Source: Yoonia litorea
GTDB lineage: Bacteria; Pseudomonadota; Alphaproteobacteria; Rhodobacterales; Rhodobacteraceae
Assembly (NCBI RefSeq): GCF_900114675.1
Contig: NZ_FOZM01000001.1
Coordinates: 1,426,001-1,490,000, forward strand
Direction: 5' to 3'
Length of the DNA: 64,000 bases
How positions within the stretch are numbered: position 1 is the first letter of the stretch; every line of letters begins with the position of its first letter. This document shows positions 8,135 through 17,268 of this stretch, piece by piece. The notes under the pieces were generated by a model. It worked only from the letters and a program-made list of their open reading frames with translations, ran no database searches and was not told the origin of the DNA. Position numbers and translations under genes: made by a program.

Positions 8135-10651
8135 TCAGTAAAGACCACCCGACGACAGTTCACCAAAGGTGGCGCGATCCCCGACGGTGACCCGTTCACC
8201 TGTCGATGTGGTCACCTGACGACGCTGCGAGTCCGCTTCCTCGAAAAGCGGCAGATCAGCCCCCATCGCAAATCCACCATCGAACATGATGCCAAAGAGC
8301 GGCTCTTCACCCGGACGGAAGCATTCGCGCACCACATTGTCGCCACCCACGCCATCAGGCAGGCGTCCACCGGTAAAGCGGTCGATGTTGATGAATTGGC
8401 AATCCTGAGGGACGCGGAAGGGTCCTGAGCCGTATTTCTCGATTGCCTCTTCCATGAAGCGCGTGAAGACAGGCCCGCAATAGCCCCCACCCGAGGCACC
8501 ACGGCCAAGAGGCTCTGGCGTATCAAACCCGATGTAGCAGCCCGCTACGATGTTGGATGAGAAACCGATGAACCAGACGTCCTTGGCGTCGTTTGTCGTC
8601 CCAGTCTTGCCCGCAATAGGCACGGATAGGTTCACTGTGCGGCTTGCCGTGCCGCGATCCACAACGCCCCGCATCATCGACGTCAGCTGGTAGGCCGTGA
8701 TCTCGTTCATGACGCGGCTGCGATTGGTGATGATGCGCGGTGCCTCACCAGCAGGAAGCGCAAGTTCGTCGCAATCAAGACAATCGCGCTGGTCATGGCG
8801 GTAAAGCGTATTGCCATAGCGGTCCTGTACGCGGTCCACCAAGGTTGGCTCTACCCGTTCACCGCCATTTGCAAACATCGCATAGGCCGCGACCATCTTG
8901 AAAAGCGTGGTTTCGTTTGAGCCCAGTGATGCCGCAAGAACCGGTGTCATATCATCATAAACACCAAAGCGTTCCGCATAGCGCCCGATCGTGTCAATCC
9001 CGACCTCTTGCGCCAGCCGGATCGTCATCAGGTTCCGCGACTGCTCGATCCCGGTGCGCATCGGTGTCGGACCGTAAAACTGGTTCGACGCGTTGCGCGG
9101 CCGCCATGTGCCCTGTGGCGTGTTAATTTCAATCGGGGCATCGACAATGATCGTCGCAGGGGAATACCCGCTATCGAGCGCCGCCGCATAGACAAATGGC
9201 TTGAAGGATGAGCCCGGCTGCCGCTGCGCTTGCGTCGCGCGGTTAAACACAGACTGCTCATAGCTGAAGCCGCCCTGCATCGAAAGCACACGTCCGGTGT
9301 TCACGTCCATCGCCATAAAGGCGCCCTGCACTTCGGGCACCTGTCGCAAAGTCCAGCGGACGAAATTGCCTTCGTCATTCAGCAACCGGCGGACGTGCAC
9401 CACGTCACCGGGATCGAAGTTTTCAAAGAAGTCACCGACCGTCCACTGGATATCCTCGCGTGGGACAACGAAGGGTTCCGCCTCGGTTTCCTCGACACCC
9501 TCAATGCCGATGGTCAGCGTATTCTCGGCCACATCAAGAATGACCGCAGGGTACCATTGCCCGCCCAGATCAATGTTGCGTGGCACGTTGACCTCTGACA
9601 GCGCAGCGCGCCAAAGCGTCTCTTCAGACAGCACGTTCTCCGGCAATGTTTCACCGGTGCCGCGCCAGATCTGTTGTTCGCGGTCATACTGCTCCAGCGC
9701 CTGCTGCAAGGAATGGGCAGCAGTCTTCTGCAAATCAGGGTCAATCGTGGCGCGGATCGACAGACCACCTGAGAAGAATTCCTCCTCGCCAAAGTTTTGG
9801 CTCAACTGGCGTCGGATTTCGTCAGTAAAGTAATCCCGGTCAGGCAGTTCTTCGCGGAAGTCTGCATAATCCCCGCCCTGCACTGTCAGCAGTGGGCCGT
9901 TGCGCTCACGCTCATAGGTTTCCGCGTCGATATAGCCGTTTTCAAACATCTCGCGCAGCGTGTTGTTGCGCCAGAAAATCGCCGTATCGCGGTCGCGGAC
10001 CGGATGGCGGTTGGACGGGGATTTCGGTAGCGAGGCAAGATAGGCGGCCTCGCCGGGTGTGAGTTCGGAAAGGGATTTGTTGAAATAGGTCAGCGCCGCG
10101 GCAGTCACGCCATAGCTGTTCTGGCCCAGAAAAATCTCATTAAGGTAAAGCTCAAGGATACGTTCTTTCGACATCGTGCCTTCGATGCGCGTGGCCAGAA
10201 TGATCTCTTTCAGCTTCCGTTCGACCGACACCGATCCATCAAGCAGGAAGTTCTTCATCACCTGCTGTGTGATCGTCGAGGCCCCGCGCAGGTTTTCACC
10301 TCGCGACTGAACCGCATCCACGAAAGCAGAGACCATCCCCATCGCATCATAACCCTGATGCTCGTAGAAATTCTTGTCCTCGGCCGAAATGAACGCCTGC
10401 TTGACGATATCGGGGATTTCCTCAGCAGGTGTAAACAGACGACGCTCAACCGCGAATTCGTCGATGATCTGCCCTTCGCCGGAATAAATCCGGCTGATGG
10501 TCTTGGGGGTATATTGCGCCAATGTCTCATAGCTGGGCAGATCACGCCCATAGAGATAAAGCACGCCGCCAAGCCCGATGCCCGCCATCAGCAGGCCAAG
10601 AAAGAGCAATGAGAAGATGCCACCAAAGAATGACAGGATAAAACGTAGCAC
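8135..10651 (-). CDS. mrcA: penicillin-binding protein 1A (bifunctional transglycosylase/transpeptidase)
   Basis: 838 residues. An N-terminal membrane anchor (about 5-33) is followed by the GT51 transglycosylase domain with EDKNFYEHQGYD (catalytic Glu), GASTITQQ and LNEIFLGQNSYGV. An OB-like insert lies near 320-430. The transpeptidase domain then shows GSSFKPFVYA (nucleophile Ser, SxxK), SRN (SxN type) and AGKTGTTN (KTG). It polymerises and cross-links peptidoglycan at the inner membrane. The upstream gene is an AMIN-domain amidase homologue on the same strand, 134 bases away, giving a cell-wall gene pair. Confidence 0.96.
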   Translation of the reverse strand: MLRFILSFFGGIFSLLFLGLLMAGIGLGGVLYLYGRDLPSYETLAQYTPKTISRIYSGEGQIIDEFAVERRLFTPAEEIPDIVKQAFISAEDKNFYEHQGYDAMGMVSAFVDAVQSRGENLRGASTITQQVMKNFLLDGSVSVERKLKEIILATRIEGTMSKERILELYLNEIFLGQNSYGVTAAALTYFNKSLSELTPGEAAYLASLPKSPSNRHPVRDRDTAIFWRNNTLREMFENGYIDAETYERERNGPLLTVQGGDYADFREELPDRDYFTDEIRRQLSQNFGEEEFFSGGLSIRATIDPDLQKTAAHSLQQALEQYDREQQIWRGTGETLPENVLSEETLWRAALSEVNVPRNIDLGGQWYPAVILDVAENTLTIGIEGVEETEAEPFVVPREDIQWTVGDFFENFDPGDVVHVRRLLNDEGNFVRWTLRQVPEVQGAFMAMDVNTGRVLSMQGGFSYEQSVFNRATQAQRQPGSSFKPFVYAAALDSGYSPATIIVDAPIEINTPQGTWRPRNASNQFYGPTPMRTGIEQSRNLMTIRLAQEVGIDTIGRYAERFGVYDDMTPVLAASLGSNETTLFKMVAAYAMFANGGERVEPTLVDRVQDRYGNTLYRHDQRDCLDCDELALPAGEAPRIITNRSRVMNEITAYQLTSMMRGVVDRGTASRTVNLSVPIAGKTGTTNDAKDVWFIGFSSNIVAGCYIGFDTPEPLGRGASGGGYCGPVFTRFMEEAIEKYGSGPFRVPQDCQFINIDRFTGGRLPDGVGGDNVVRECFRPGEEPLFGIMFDGGFAMGADLPLFEEADSQRRQVTTSTGERVTVGDRATFGELSSGGLY

Positions 10652-10785
10652 GAATGGGTACCAATCGCTGAGTTCAACAGACCTTTCTTATAGGCCTCTC
10701 CAACCGGACGGTCAAAAGGCCATATCGCCCGCGTCAGCGTCGTTTCGCTCCGTCAGCTTCACGTTCGCTTGAATTGGACGTCAGC

Positions 10786-11880
10786 CTAACGCGCCAAAAG
10801 CAAAACCGTTTCCGCGATCGCGCGCCCAATGGCGTTGCGTCCTTCGGGTGCCGCAAGAAAGGCCCGCAAATCGGGATTGGCCAGATCACCGAACGACACA
10901 ATCACCGCAGGAAAATCAGGCGCCCGCAAGAGTGGCGAGGTCGCTTCGCCACGACCATCCCGCAACACAGGCACGCCCGTTCTGGCCATGCTCGCGGCAA
11001 AGGCATCCGCGATCCGGCGCGCCTCTGGCAGCGTTTCCGCTACAGACAGATCATTCAGGACAGTCGCAACGCCTGACAGCGTACCCTCCTGCAAAGCAGA
11101 CGTATCAGACGCAGCATTATCAGGGCGTGTCAGAACACGAACACCCTCACCGTCACCAAAGCTGGCCTCAAATGAGATCAGCAAATCAGGCGCAAGATCG
11201 CGCGCGCGTTGCAGCCGCTCTGTCGCGCTGACGGTCTCGTCGCTGCGTCTGGTTGAGATTGCCGCCACACCCGAAATCGCGTTGAGCCTGAAGGCCAGTT
11301 CCTCAGCCATGATCAGGGCCAGATCAGCCTCTTTGATGCCGCCGCCCACGACGCCGCTGTCACGGCCCCCATGGGCCGGATCAAGGACGATGACAAAGTC
11401 AGCCGCCAATGCCGCCGCCGCGGCAACATCAGGGTCAAATTCTGCGGTGGCCTGCCAGTCAGGATCAAGCGGAGCACCCGCCGCCGCGGCAAAAGACGCC
11501 TCATCGCTCTCGCGCAGTGCCAATGTCAGCACCGCGCGATCACCCTCACGACGCAGACCGGCGGTTTCGATGGCCAACGGACTTGCAAGCTCTGCAATGA
11601 TCCGCGTCCAGCCGGGTCGCAGGGCCGCAACCTGCACTGATGTGATCCCGTCAGCCGCAGGGTCAGTCTGGAGCACATCCACCGGGGCGCCCTGAATATC
11701 CAGAACCACGCGGCGTGGTGCGTCCAGCGTAAAGACGCGATAGGGTGCAATCTGGGACATCGCCACTGTCATGGTGACGCCACCCCGCGTCTCGGTGATG
11801 GTCAGGTCGCGCAGCGCCGTCGTGCCTTGTGCTGCCGCCGCCACCCCCAGCCACACCAGCAAAAAGGCCAGACGCAACAT
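10786..11880 (-). CDS. AMIN-domain N-acetylmuramoyl-L-alanine amidase homologue, probably catalytically degenerate
   Basis: 364 residues: signal peptide (1-18, ending AAAAQG), an AMIN domain (about 23-125) that targets septal peptidoglycan, then an amidase_3 fold (about 160-362). The first zinc His (H170 in LDPAHGGRDSG) and zinc Glu (E184 in GIKEADLAL) are present. The second zinc His, normally in SIHAD, reads SFEAS (E238). The catalytic Glu near the C-terminus, normally in a VLVELGFLSN-like motif, reads VIVSFGDLAN (S329). Known AmiA/B/C enzymes need these residues, so this protein is likely inactive or altered. A TGATG overlap couples it to the upstream aminotransferase. Confidence 0.85.
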   Translation of the reverse strand: MLRLAFLLVWLGVAAAAQGTTALRDLTITETRGGVTMTVAMSQIAPYRVFTLDAPRRVVLDIQGAPVDVLQTDPAADGITSVQVAALRPGWTRIIAELASPLAIETAGLRREGDRAVLTLALRESDEASFAAAAGAPLDPDWQATAEFDPDVAAAAALAADFVIVLDPAHGGRDSGVVGGGIKEADLALIMAEELAFRLNAISGVAAISTRRSDETVSATERLQRARDLAPDLLISFEASFGDGEGVRVLTRPDNAASDTSALQEGTLSGVATVLNDLSVAETLPEARRIADAFAASMARTGVPVLRDGRGEATSPLLRAPDFPAVIVSFGDLANPDLRAFLAAPEGRNAIGRAIAETVLLLAR

Positions 11881-13022
11881 CAGCCGCGCTCTTTCATGAA
11901 GGCCGCCAGCCGCTCCAGCCCTTCGGTGATATCTGCGGTGCTGCGCGCATAGGAAAACCGCAGCCAGTGATGGCCGCGACGGCTATCAAAGTCGAGACCC
12001 GGTGTGACAGCAACGCCAACCTTTTCAAGGATTTCCGCAGCAAAGCTCAACGCATCATCGGTATAGTCAGACACATCAACATAGACATAGAAGGCCCCGT
12101 CAGGCGGCGCGAATTTACCCAGCCCGGCCGCTTTGAGACCTTCAATCATCAAATCACGATTGGCCTTATAGACCTCCTTGAACGCATCCAGCTCCGCGCC
12201 GCAGTCCATCGCATGAAATGCTAGGCGCTGTGCTGCGTGGGGCGCGCAGATAAACATATTCTGCGCCAAGCGTTCAACCTGCCGAACGTGATCCTCCGGC
12301 ACCACCATCCAGCCGACGCGCCACCCCGTCATCGAGAAATACTTCGAGAAGGAATTGACGACATAGGCCTCATCCGTGACCTGCAAGGCCGAGACCGGCG
12401 CGACGTCATAATCGACACCATGATAGATTTCGTCGGACACAAATGCAGCACCATGCGCCTGACAAGCCGCTGCCAGATCTGAAAGTGCCGCGTTGCCAAG
12501 CATTGTGCCGGTCGGGTTGGCAGGCGAGGCGACAATCAGCCCGTCGAGGTCATTGGATGCCACATCTTCGGGACGCGGCTGAAAACGGTTTTCCAAACTG
12601 GTCTTGATATCAACTGGCGTTAGGCCAACAGCCTTCAGGATTTGACGATATGACGGATAGCAAGGTGTCCCCAAACCCACACGCGCATCGTTGTCAAAAA
12701 GCGCCGAAAACGCCAGGAGAAACGCACCCGAGGCACCGCTGGTCACGACCACTCGGCGCGGGTCCAGATCAACGTTATACCAATCGCCATAATGCTGCGC
12801 GATCCGCTGCCGCAGCTCAGGCAACCCAAGCGCCACGGTATATCCCAGCGGCGTCGCCATATCACCGATCAGCTTTTGCTTTGCTGCCTCAGGTGCCCCG
12901 GTGCCCGGCTGACCGACCTCCATGTGGATGATGTGACGGCCCGCTTCTTCCGCCTGGCGCGCAGCCTCCATCACATCCATCACGATAAAGGGATCAACAT
13001 CGCCCCGCTTTGACTGGCGCAT
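11880..13022 (-). CDS. class I/II pyridoxal-phosphate aminotransferase
   Basis: 380 residues from ATG at 13022, chosen because AGGA lies 11 bases upstream and the longer frame to 13112 would run into ispG. Fold-type I signatures are visible: GYTVALGLPELRQRI, SPANPTGTMLG, SDEIYHGV, and the PLP-binding Lys in NSFSKYFSMTGWRVGW. It transfers amino groups between amino and keto acids in the cytoplasm; the pattern is aspartate-aminotransferase-like, but the substrate is not determinable. It lies 22 bases after ispG and overlaps the amidase homologue. Confidence 0.9.
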   Translation of the reverse strand: MRQSKRGDVDPFIVMDVMEAARQAEEAGRHIIHMEVGQPGTGAPEAAKQKLIGDMATPLGYTVALGLPELRQRIAQHYGDWYNVDLDPRRVVVTSGASGAFLLAFSALFDNDARVGLGTPCYPSYRQILKAVGLTPVDIKTSLENRFQPRPEDVASNDLDGLIVASPANPTGTMLGNAALSDLAAACQAHGAAFVSDEIYHGVDYDVAPVSALQVTDEAYVVNSFSKYFSMTGWRVGWMVVPEDHVRQVERLAQNMFICAPHAAQRLAFHAMDCGAELDAFKEVYKANRDLMIEGLKAAGLGKFAPPDGAFYVYVDVSDYTDDALSFAAEILEKVGVAVTPGLDFDSRRGHHWLRFSYARSTADITEGLERLAAFMKERG

Positions 13023-13044
13023 GACGGGCCTTTCCTGATTGGTC

Positions 13045-14172
13045 TTATTCGGCAGCGGCTTTGGCGCGTTCGGCCTCAAGCTCGGCGGCTTTCCTTTCGA
13101 CCTGTTCGACAATGTGGTCGATCATATTCTCGTTGGACTGTTTGTGGCTTTGCTTGCCCGCCAGATAGACCATGCCGGACCCTGCCCCGCCACCGGTGAA
13201 GCCCACATCTGTCATCAGCGCCTCTCCAGGCCCGTTGACCACACAGCCGATAATCGACAGCGACATGGGCGTCTTGATGTGCTCCAACCGCTTTTCGAGT
13301 GCCTCAACCGTCTTGATGACGTCAAACCCCTGCCGCGCACAGGACGGGCAGGAAATGATGTTCACACCGCGATGGCGCAGGCCGAGCGATTTGAGGATTT
13401 CGTATCCGACCTTCACCTCTTCGACCGGATCAGCCGAAAGGCTGACACGGATTGTATCGCCAATGCCCATCCAAAGCAGATTGCCCAGACCAATCGCCGA
13501 TTTGATCGTGCCTGACATCAAGCCACCGGCCTCTGTAATGCCGAGATGGATCGGCGCATCGGTCACATCAGCAAGCTGCTGATAAGCTGCCGCTGCCATG
13601 AACACGTCAGAGGCTTTGCAGGAAATCTTGAATTCGTGGAAATCATTATCCTGCAGGATCTTGATGTGATCCATGCCGCTTTCAACCATGGCGTCAGGGC
13701 AAGGCTCTCCGTATTTTTCAAGCAGATGCTTTTCCAGCGACCCTGCGTTGACGCCGATCCGGATCGAGCAATTGTAGTCGCGCGCGGCTTTGATCACCTC
13801 TTTCACACGGGTTTCATCACCAATGTTGCCCGGGTTGATACGCAGACAGGACGCGCCGGCTTCTGCCGCTTCGATCCCGCGTTTGTAATGAAAATGGATA
13901 TCCGCGACGATCGGTACGCTGACCTCGGGGATGATCTGCTTGAGCGCTGCACTTGATGCCTCGTCAGGGACTGAAATCCTGACAATATCGGCCCCCGCCT
14001 CGGCAGCCGCGTTGACCTGTTCAATCGTCGCCTTCACATCCGTCGTCAGCGTGTTCGTCATGGTCTGGACCGAAATCGGGGCATCGCCACCTACGGCGAC
14101 ATTGCCAACCATGATCTGTCTGGACTTGCGGCGGTAAATGTTGCGCCACGGACGAATGTGATTGAGGGACAT
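13045..14172 (-). CDS. ispG: 4-hydroxy-3-methylbut-2-en-1-yl diphosphate synthase
   Basis: 375 residues. This is the seventh enzyme of the MEP isoprenoid pathway, converting methylerythritol cyclodiphosphate to HMBPP with a [4Fe-4S] cluster. The motifs seen are [16 protein letters not shown] at the N-terminus, the cluster cysteines in [11 protein letters not shown] and [10 protein letters not shown], and the Glu of NGPGEA. The C-terminal tail is Lys/Glu/Ala-rich. It is the short two-domain bacterial form, without the plant-type insert. It is probably cotranscribed with the aminotransferase downstream. Confidence 0.96.
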   Translation of the reverse strand: MSLNHIRPWRNIYRRKSRQIMVGNVAVGGDAPISVQTMTNTLTTDVKATIEQVNAAAEAGADIVRISVPDEASSAALKQIIPEVSVPIVADIHFHYKRGIEAAEAGASCLRINPGNIGDETRVKEVIKAARDYNCSIRIGVNAGSLEKHLLEKYGEPCPDAMVESGMDHIKILQDNDFHEFKISCKASDVFMAAAAYQQLADVTDAPIHLGITEAGGLMSGTIKSAIGLGNLLWMGIGDTIRVSLSADPVEEVKVGYEILKSLGLRHRGVNIISCPSCARQGFDVIKTVEALEKRLEHIKTPMSLSIIGCVVNGPGEALMTDVGFTGGGAGSGMVYLAGKQSHKQSNENMIDHIVEQVERKAAELEAERAKAAAE

Positions 14173-14252
14173 CGGCTCGCTTTCTTATGCGGGGTCGTTG
14201 ACACGCAACCTAGGCTGCGCGCGCCCTCTCAGCAAGGCCAAGCTCTCGGCGA

Positions 14253-15446
14253 TTACGGGTCTGTGGTCACTTCTGCGACGTTCACGATCTGGGCAAGGTC
14301 ATTGTCGGCGTCCAGATCGGCAATCTGATAGGTTTCGGTCAGGCTGACCGCGCTCAGATCAACATTCGAGGTCACCACACCGGGCTGCCCGACAGGGCCA
14401 TAATGCTGGCCGTTCACGGCGAAATACATCGCCCCGCTCTCGCCAACGCGCAAACGGGCTGGCTCTTCGGTGGTGGGAACGACAAAGTTCTGGCCCGGCT
14501 CCATCACACCTTCAAAGATGATTGTGCCGTCCGCCGATTGCACGCGCACCCACGCAGGGCGCACCGCAACCAGTTGCACCTCAGGGATCGGAGGCTCGAC
14601 AACCTGAGGTGTCAGCACCTCGGGTGCGGTCTGTTCGATCTGTGCCAGCACAGGCGCTTCCGGTTCGCTCAATGTCGGGGCCAAGGCCCCGATGTTTGAC
14701 GGCGACAGTGTCGAAATCGGCGCATCACGGGCGACAAGCACAGGCACATCGAGCGCCTGCGGACGATATAGCCGGTCAAGCGCCTCGAAGGATGGTGTCT
14801 GCAGGTCGGCCAATGCATCCTGAGGCGCAATCGCATTTGTCGCCCCTGCCAAAGGATCAAGCTCTGACACCACAGCCGGTGTCTGATCAACCGGCGCAAA
14901 CTGCACCTTCTGGACCTCTTGCAGAACGGTCCAACCGCCGTAGCCCAATCCGCCAATCAGTGCCAAAAGCACCAGTGAAGACCCGATGGCGCGCGGCTCG
15001 ATGCCTGAAAACACGGCTTCATTGGCCGGGATGAACGGTGTCGCGGAAGACTTGAAAATATCCTTGCCCAACGGCGCCGTGGATGGATCATACCCTTTGG
15101 GCTTGCGCGGCGATGCTTCCGAGGACATGCCGTGCGATGTGGTAAAGCCACTTTCCGCACAGAAGGCCGCAAAGGCCTCGTCAGGATTCATATTGAGATA
15201 GCGGGCATAGGACCGGACATAACCGGCAATAAAGCCTGGTGTATCGAATGCACTCGGGTCGGCGTTTTCAATCGCTGCGATATAGGCCGCTTTGATTTTT
15301 AACTCGCGCTGCACATCAAGCAGGCTCTTGCCCATTGTTGCGCGTTCACCGCGCATCACATCGCCAAGACGAACCTCGTAATCGTCAAACCCTTTGGTGA
15401 CGATTTCACCCTCCGCCTGCGCGCGTTTGAAGGCTTTGCCTATCAT
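14253..15446 (-). CDS. RodZ-like membrane protein with N-terminal HTH and C-terminal DUF4115
   Basis: 397 residues. There is a cytoplasmic helix-turn-helix (about 25-95; LGDVMRGERATMGKSLLDVQ, FIAGYVRSYARYLNM), a linker, one membrane segment (about 155-172; LVLLALIGGLGYGGWTVL), and a periplasmic region ending in a DUF4115 domain (about 285-360; PAWVRVQSADGTIIFEG). This is the RodZ architecture; RodZ couples MreB filaments to the wall-elongation machinery. RodZ next to ispG is a recurring arrangement in proteobacteria, which supports the call. Confidence 0.88.
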   Translation of the reverse strand: MIGKAFKRAQAEGEIVTKGFDDYEVRLGDVMRGERATMGKSLLDVQRELKIKAAYIAAIENADPSAFDTPGFIAGYVRSYARYLNMNPDEAFAAFCAESGFTTSHGMSSEASPRKPKGYDPSTAPLGKDIFKSSATPFIPANEAVFSGIEPRAIGSSLVLLALIGGLGYGGWTVLQEVQKVQFAPVDQTPAVVSELDPLAGATNAIAPQDALADLQTPSFEALDRLYRPQALDVPVLVARDAPISTLSPSNIGALAPTLSEPEAPVLAQIEQTAPEVLTPQVVEPPIPEVQLVAVRPAWVRVQSADGTIIFEGVMEPGQNFVVPTTEEPARLRVGESGAMYFAVNGQHYGPVGQPGVVTSNVDLSAVSLTETYQIADLDADNDLAQIVNVAEVTTDP

Positions 15447-15562
15447 CGACTGTCCCGTCGCTTTCTGCCCCTAAGCGCCCGACCAGTCACGAATCAACAA
15501 TTTCCGAACGCTTTCACCAGTATTAACACGCAGCAACGAGTTATGCACAGGCAGAAAAGGTT

Positions 15563-16786
15563 TTATCCCGCCAAGTCAGCACGATTCAGCGCACAGTGCG
15601 ACCACAGCCCATCGAGCGCGCCAACCAGTGCATCAATCTCGCGCGGGCCGTGAACCGGCGACGGTGTGAAGCGCAAACGCTCGGTGCCGCGCGGCACGGT
15701 GGGGAAGTTGATCGGCTGTACGTAGATGCCGAAATCGGCCAGAAGCATATCCGACAGCTTCTTTGTGTGCACAGGATCACCGACGATCAAAGGCACGATA
15801 TGGCTGCCGTGGTCAATGATCGGCAGGCCCAGCCCCTTCAGGCGCAGCTTCAAGATTTTCGCTTGTGTCTGATGACGTTCGCGCAGGGCCTGATCTGTCT
15901 TGAGATGCTTGACCGACGCAGCTGCACCAGCCGCAACCGCAGGCGGTAGCGAAGTCGTAAAGATGAACCCCGGCGCATAAGATCTTATGGCATCACACAT
16001 TTTCGCAGATGCCGCGATATAGCCACCCATGACACCATAGGCCTTGGCCAGCGTGCCATTGATGATATCAATGCGACCCATCAGGCCATCGCGTTCAGCA
16101 ACACCTGCCCCGCGTGGGCCATACATGCCGACAGCGTGCACTTCGTCGATATAGGTCAGCGCGCCGAACTCGTCAGCAAGATCACAGATCGCTTCAATCG
16201 GGCCAAAGTCACCGTCCATCGAATAGACCGACTCAAACGCGATCAGCTTTGGCGCGGCCGGATCGTCAGCCGCCATCAACTCGCGCAGATGCGCCACATC
16301 GTTGTGACGGAAAATGCGTTTCGCCCCACCGTTCCGGCGCACGCCTTCGATCATGGATGCATGGTTGAGCGCATCGGAATAGATGATCAGACCGGGAAAC
16401 AGCTTAGGCAAAGTGCTTAAAGTTGCATCATTCGCAATATAGGCGGACGTGAAAAGCAGGGCCGCTTCCTTGCGGTGCAGGTCGGCCAGCTCGGCTTCAA
16501 GCTGCTTGTGATAGACCGTCGTGCCCGAAATATTGCGTGTCCCGCCAGAGCCAGCACCTGTGGCGTCAATGGCCTCATGCATGGCCGCCAGCACGACGGG
16601 ATGCTGCCCCATGCCAAGATAGTCGTTGCCGCACCAGACGGTGACCGGTGCTTCCGATCCATCCGGCTTGCGCCATGTTGCGTGTGGAAACTGACCACGC
16701 GTCCGTTCAATATCGATGAATGTCCGATAGCGTCCTTCATCGTGCAAACGTGCAATCGCGTTGTCGAGCTGGGCGTTATAATCCAC
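15563..16786 (-). CDS. hemA: 5-aminolevulinate synthase
   Basis: 407 residues, the normal length. It condenses succinyl-CoA and glycine to 5-aminolevulinate with PLP, the first step of the C4 tetrapyrrole pathway of alphaproteobacteria. Visible motifs are [45 protein letters not shown], and the PLP Lys in [14 protein letters not shown]. It supplies haem, and with sirohaem synthase and the B12-binding regulator elsewhere in the window it marks a tetrapyrrole-using organism. A perfect FNR-type box lies about 160 bases upstream (16939-16952), suggesting oxygen control as known for Rhodobacter hemA. Confidence 0.97.
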   Translation of the reverse strand: MDYNAQLDNAIARLHDEGRYRTFIDIERTRGQFPHATWRKPDGSEAPVTVWCGNDYLGMGQHPVVLAAMHEAIDATGAGSGGTRNISGTTVYHKQLEAELADLHRKEAALLFTSAYIANDATLSTLPKLFPGLIIYSDALNHASMIEGVRRNGGAKRIFRHNDVAHLRELMAADDPAAPKLIAFESVYSMDGDFGPIEAICDLADEFGALTYIDEVHAVGMYGPRGAGVAERDGLMGRIDIINGTLAKAYGVMGGYIAASAKMCDAIRSYAPGFIFTTSLPPAVAAGAAASVKHLKTDQALRERHQTQAKILKLRLKGLGLPIIDHGSHIVPLIVGDPVHTKKLSDMLLADFGIYVQPINFPTVPRGTERLRFTPSPVHGPREIDALVGALDGLWSHCALNRADLAG

Positions 16787-17268
16787 AGATTCGTCCTTCG
16801 TCTTCGTCTCATCAGGCGGGTCTTGTCGCCTTTTGAATCGTTCTAAGCGTCATATAGGGCGCGCGATGCTCCGACAACCCGTAACAAAGTGTCGCCCCTT
16901 CTCGGAATCATAAGTGCTGGATGTAGCGTCAGGCTTCATTGATTTGCATCAAGAAATGCCGCCCTCAACGGCACGTCAGCCGCCAGAGATGGCGTACAAG
17001 GGCCAAGTCTTTGGGATCACCGAAGGTCAGCACCACGCGTGGACGCGTCACTGATCACCGTCACGATAGCGGACACAGCACGCGATCTGCTGCGACACCA
17101 CCCGTCGTGAGGCTGCAAGATGCCCCGAAAGCCTTACGGTCCTGCAATTTCCCGCTGCGGTCAGCCTATTCATTCGTTTCCAGGTGGATCCAGCGGGCGA
17201 CCTGCTTGACGCTGGCGGCAAAGCGGACAACCTTCAGCCCTGAATATCACCCTCAGCAGGTAGGCCCC
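16787..17268. other. 482-base gene-free spacer between divergent hemA and M20 peptidase
   Basis: No convincing gene. The frame upstream of the M20 start is open for about 110 codons, but its translation is basic and unlike M20 N-termini. The stretch holds the FNR-type box at 16939-16952 and presumably promoters of both genes. Nothing else is recognised. Confidence 0.6.
16939..16952 (-). promoter_or_regulatory. FNR/FnrL-type box upstream of hemA
   Basis: TTGATTTGCATCAA matches the FNR consensus TTGAT-N4-ATCAA at all ten defined bases. It is centred about 160 bases before the hemA ATG (16786) and about 320 bases before the M20 peptidase start. Rhodobacter sphaeroides hemA is known to be under FnrL control from a similar upstream site, so assignment to hemA is favoured. 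Confidence 0.75.

Noticed and set aside
15541..15549. Perfect DnaA box TTATGCACA after hemA
   Set aside because: A single isolated box; such 9-mers are expected by chance at this scale and no cluster surrounds it.
16939..17268. N-terminal extension of the M20 peptidase by 110 codons
   Set aside because: Basic, low-complexity translation unlike M20 proteins; a good ribosome site (AGGTAGG) precedes ATG 17269, and the FNR box sits at its beginning.
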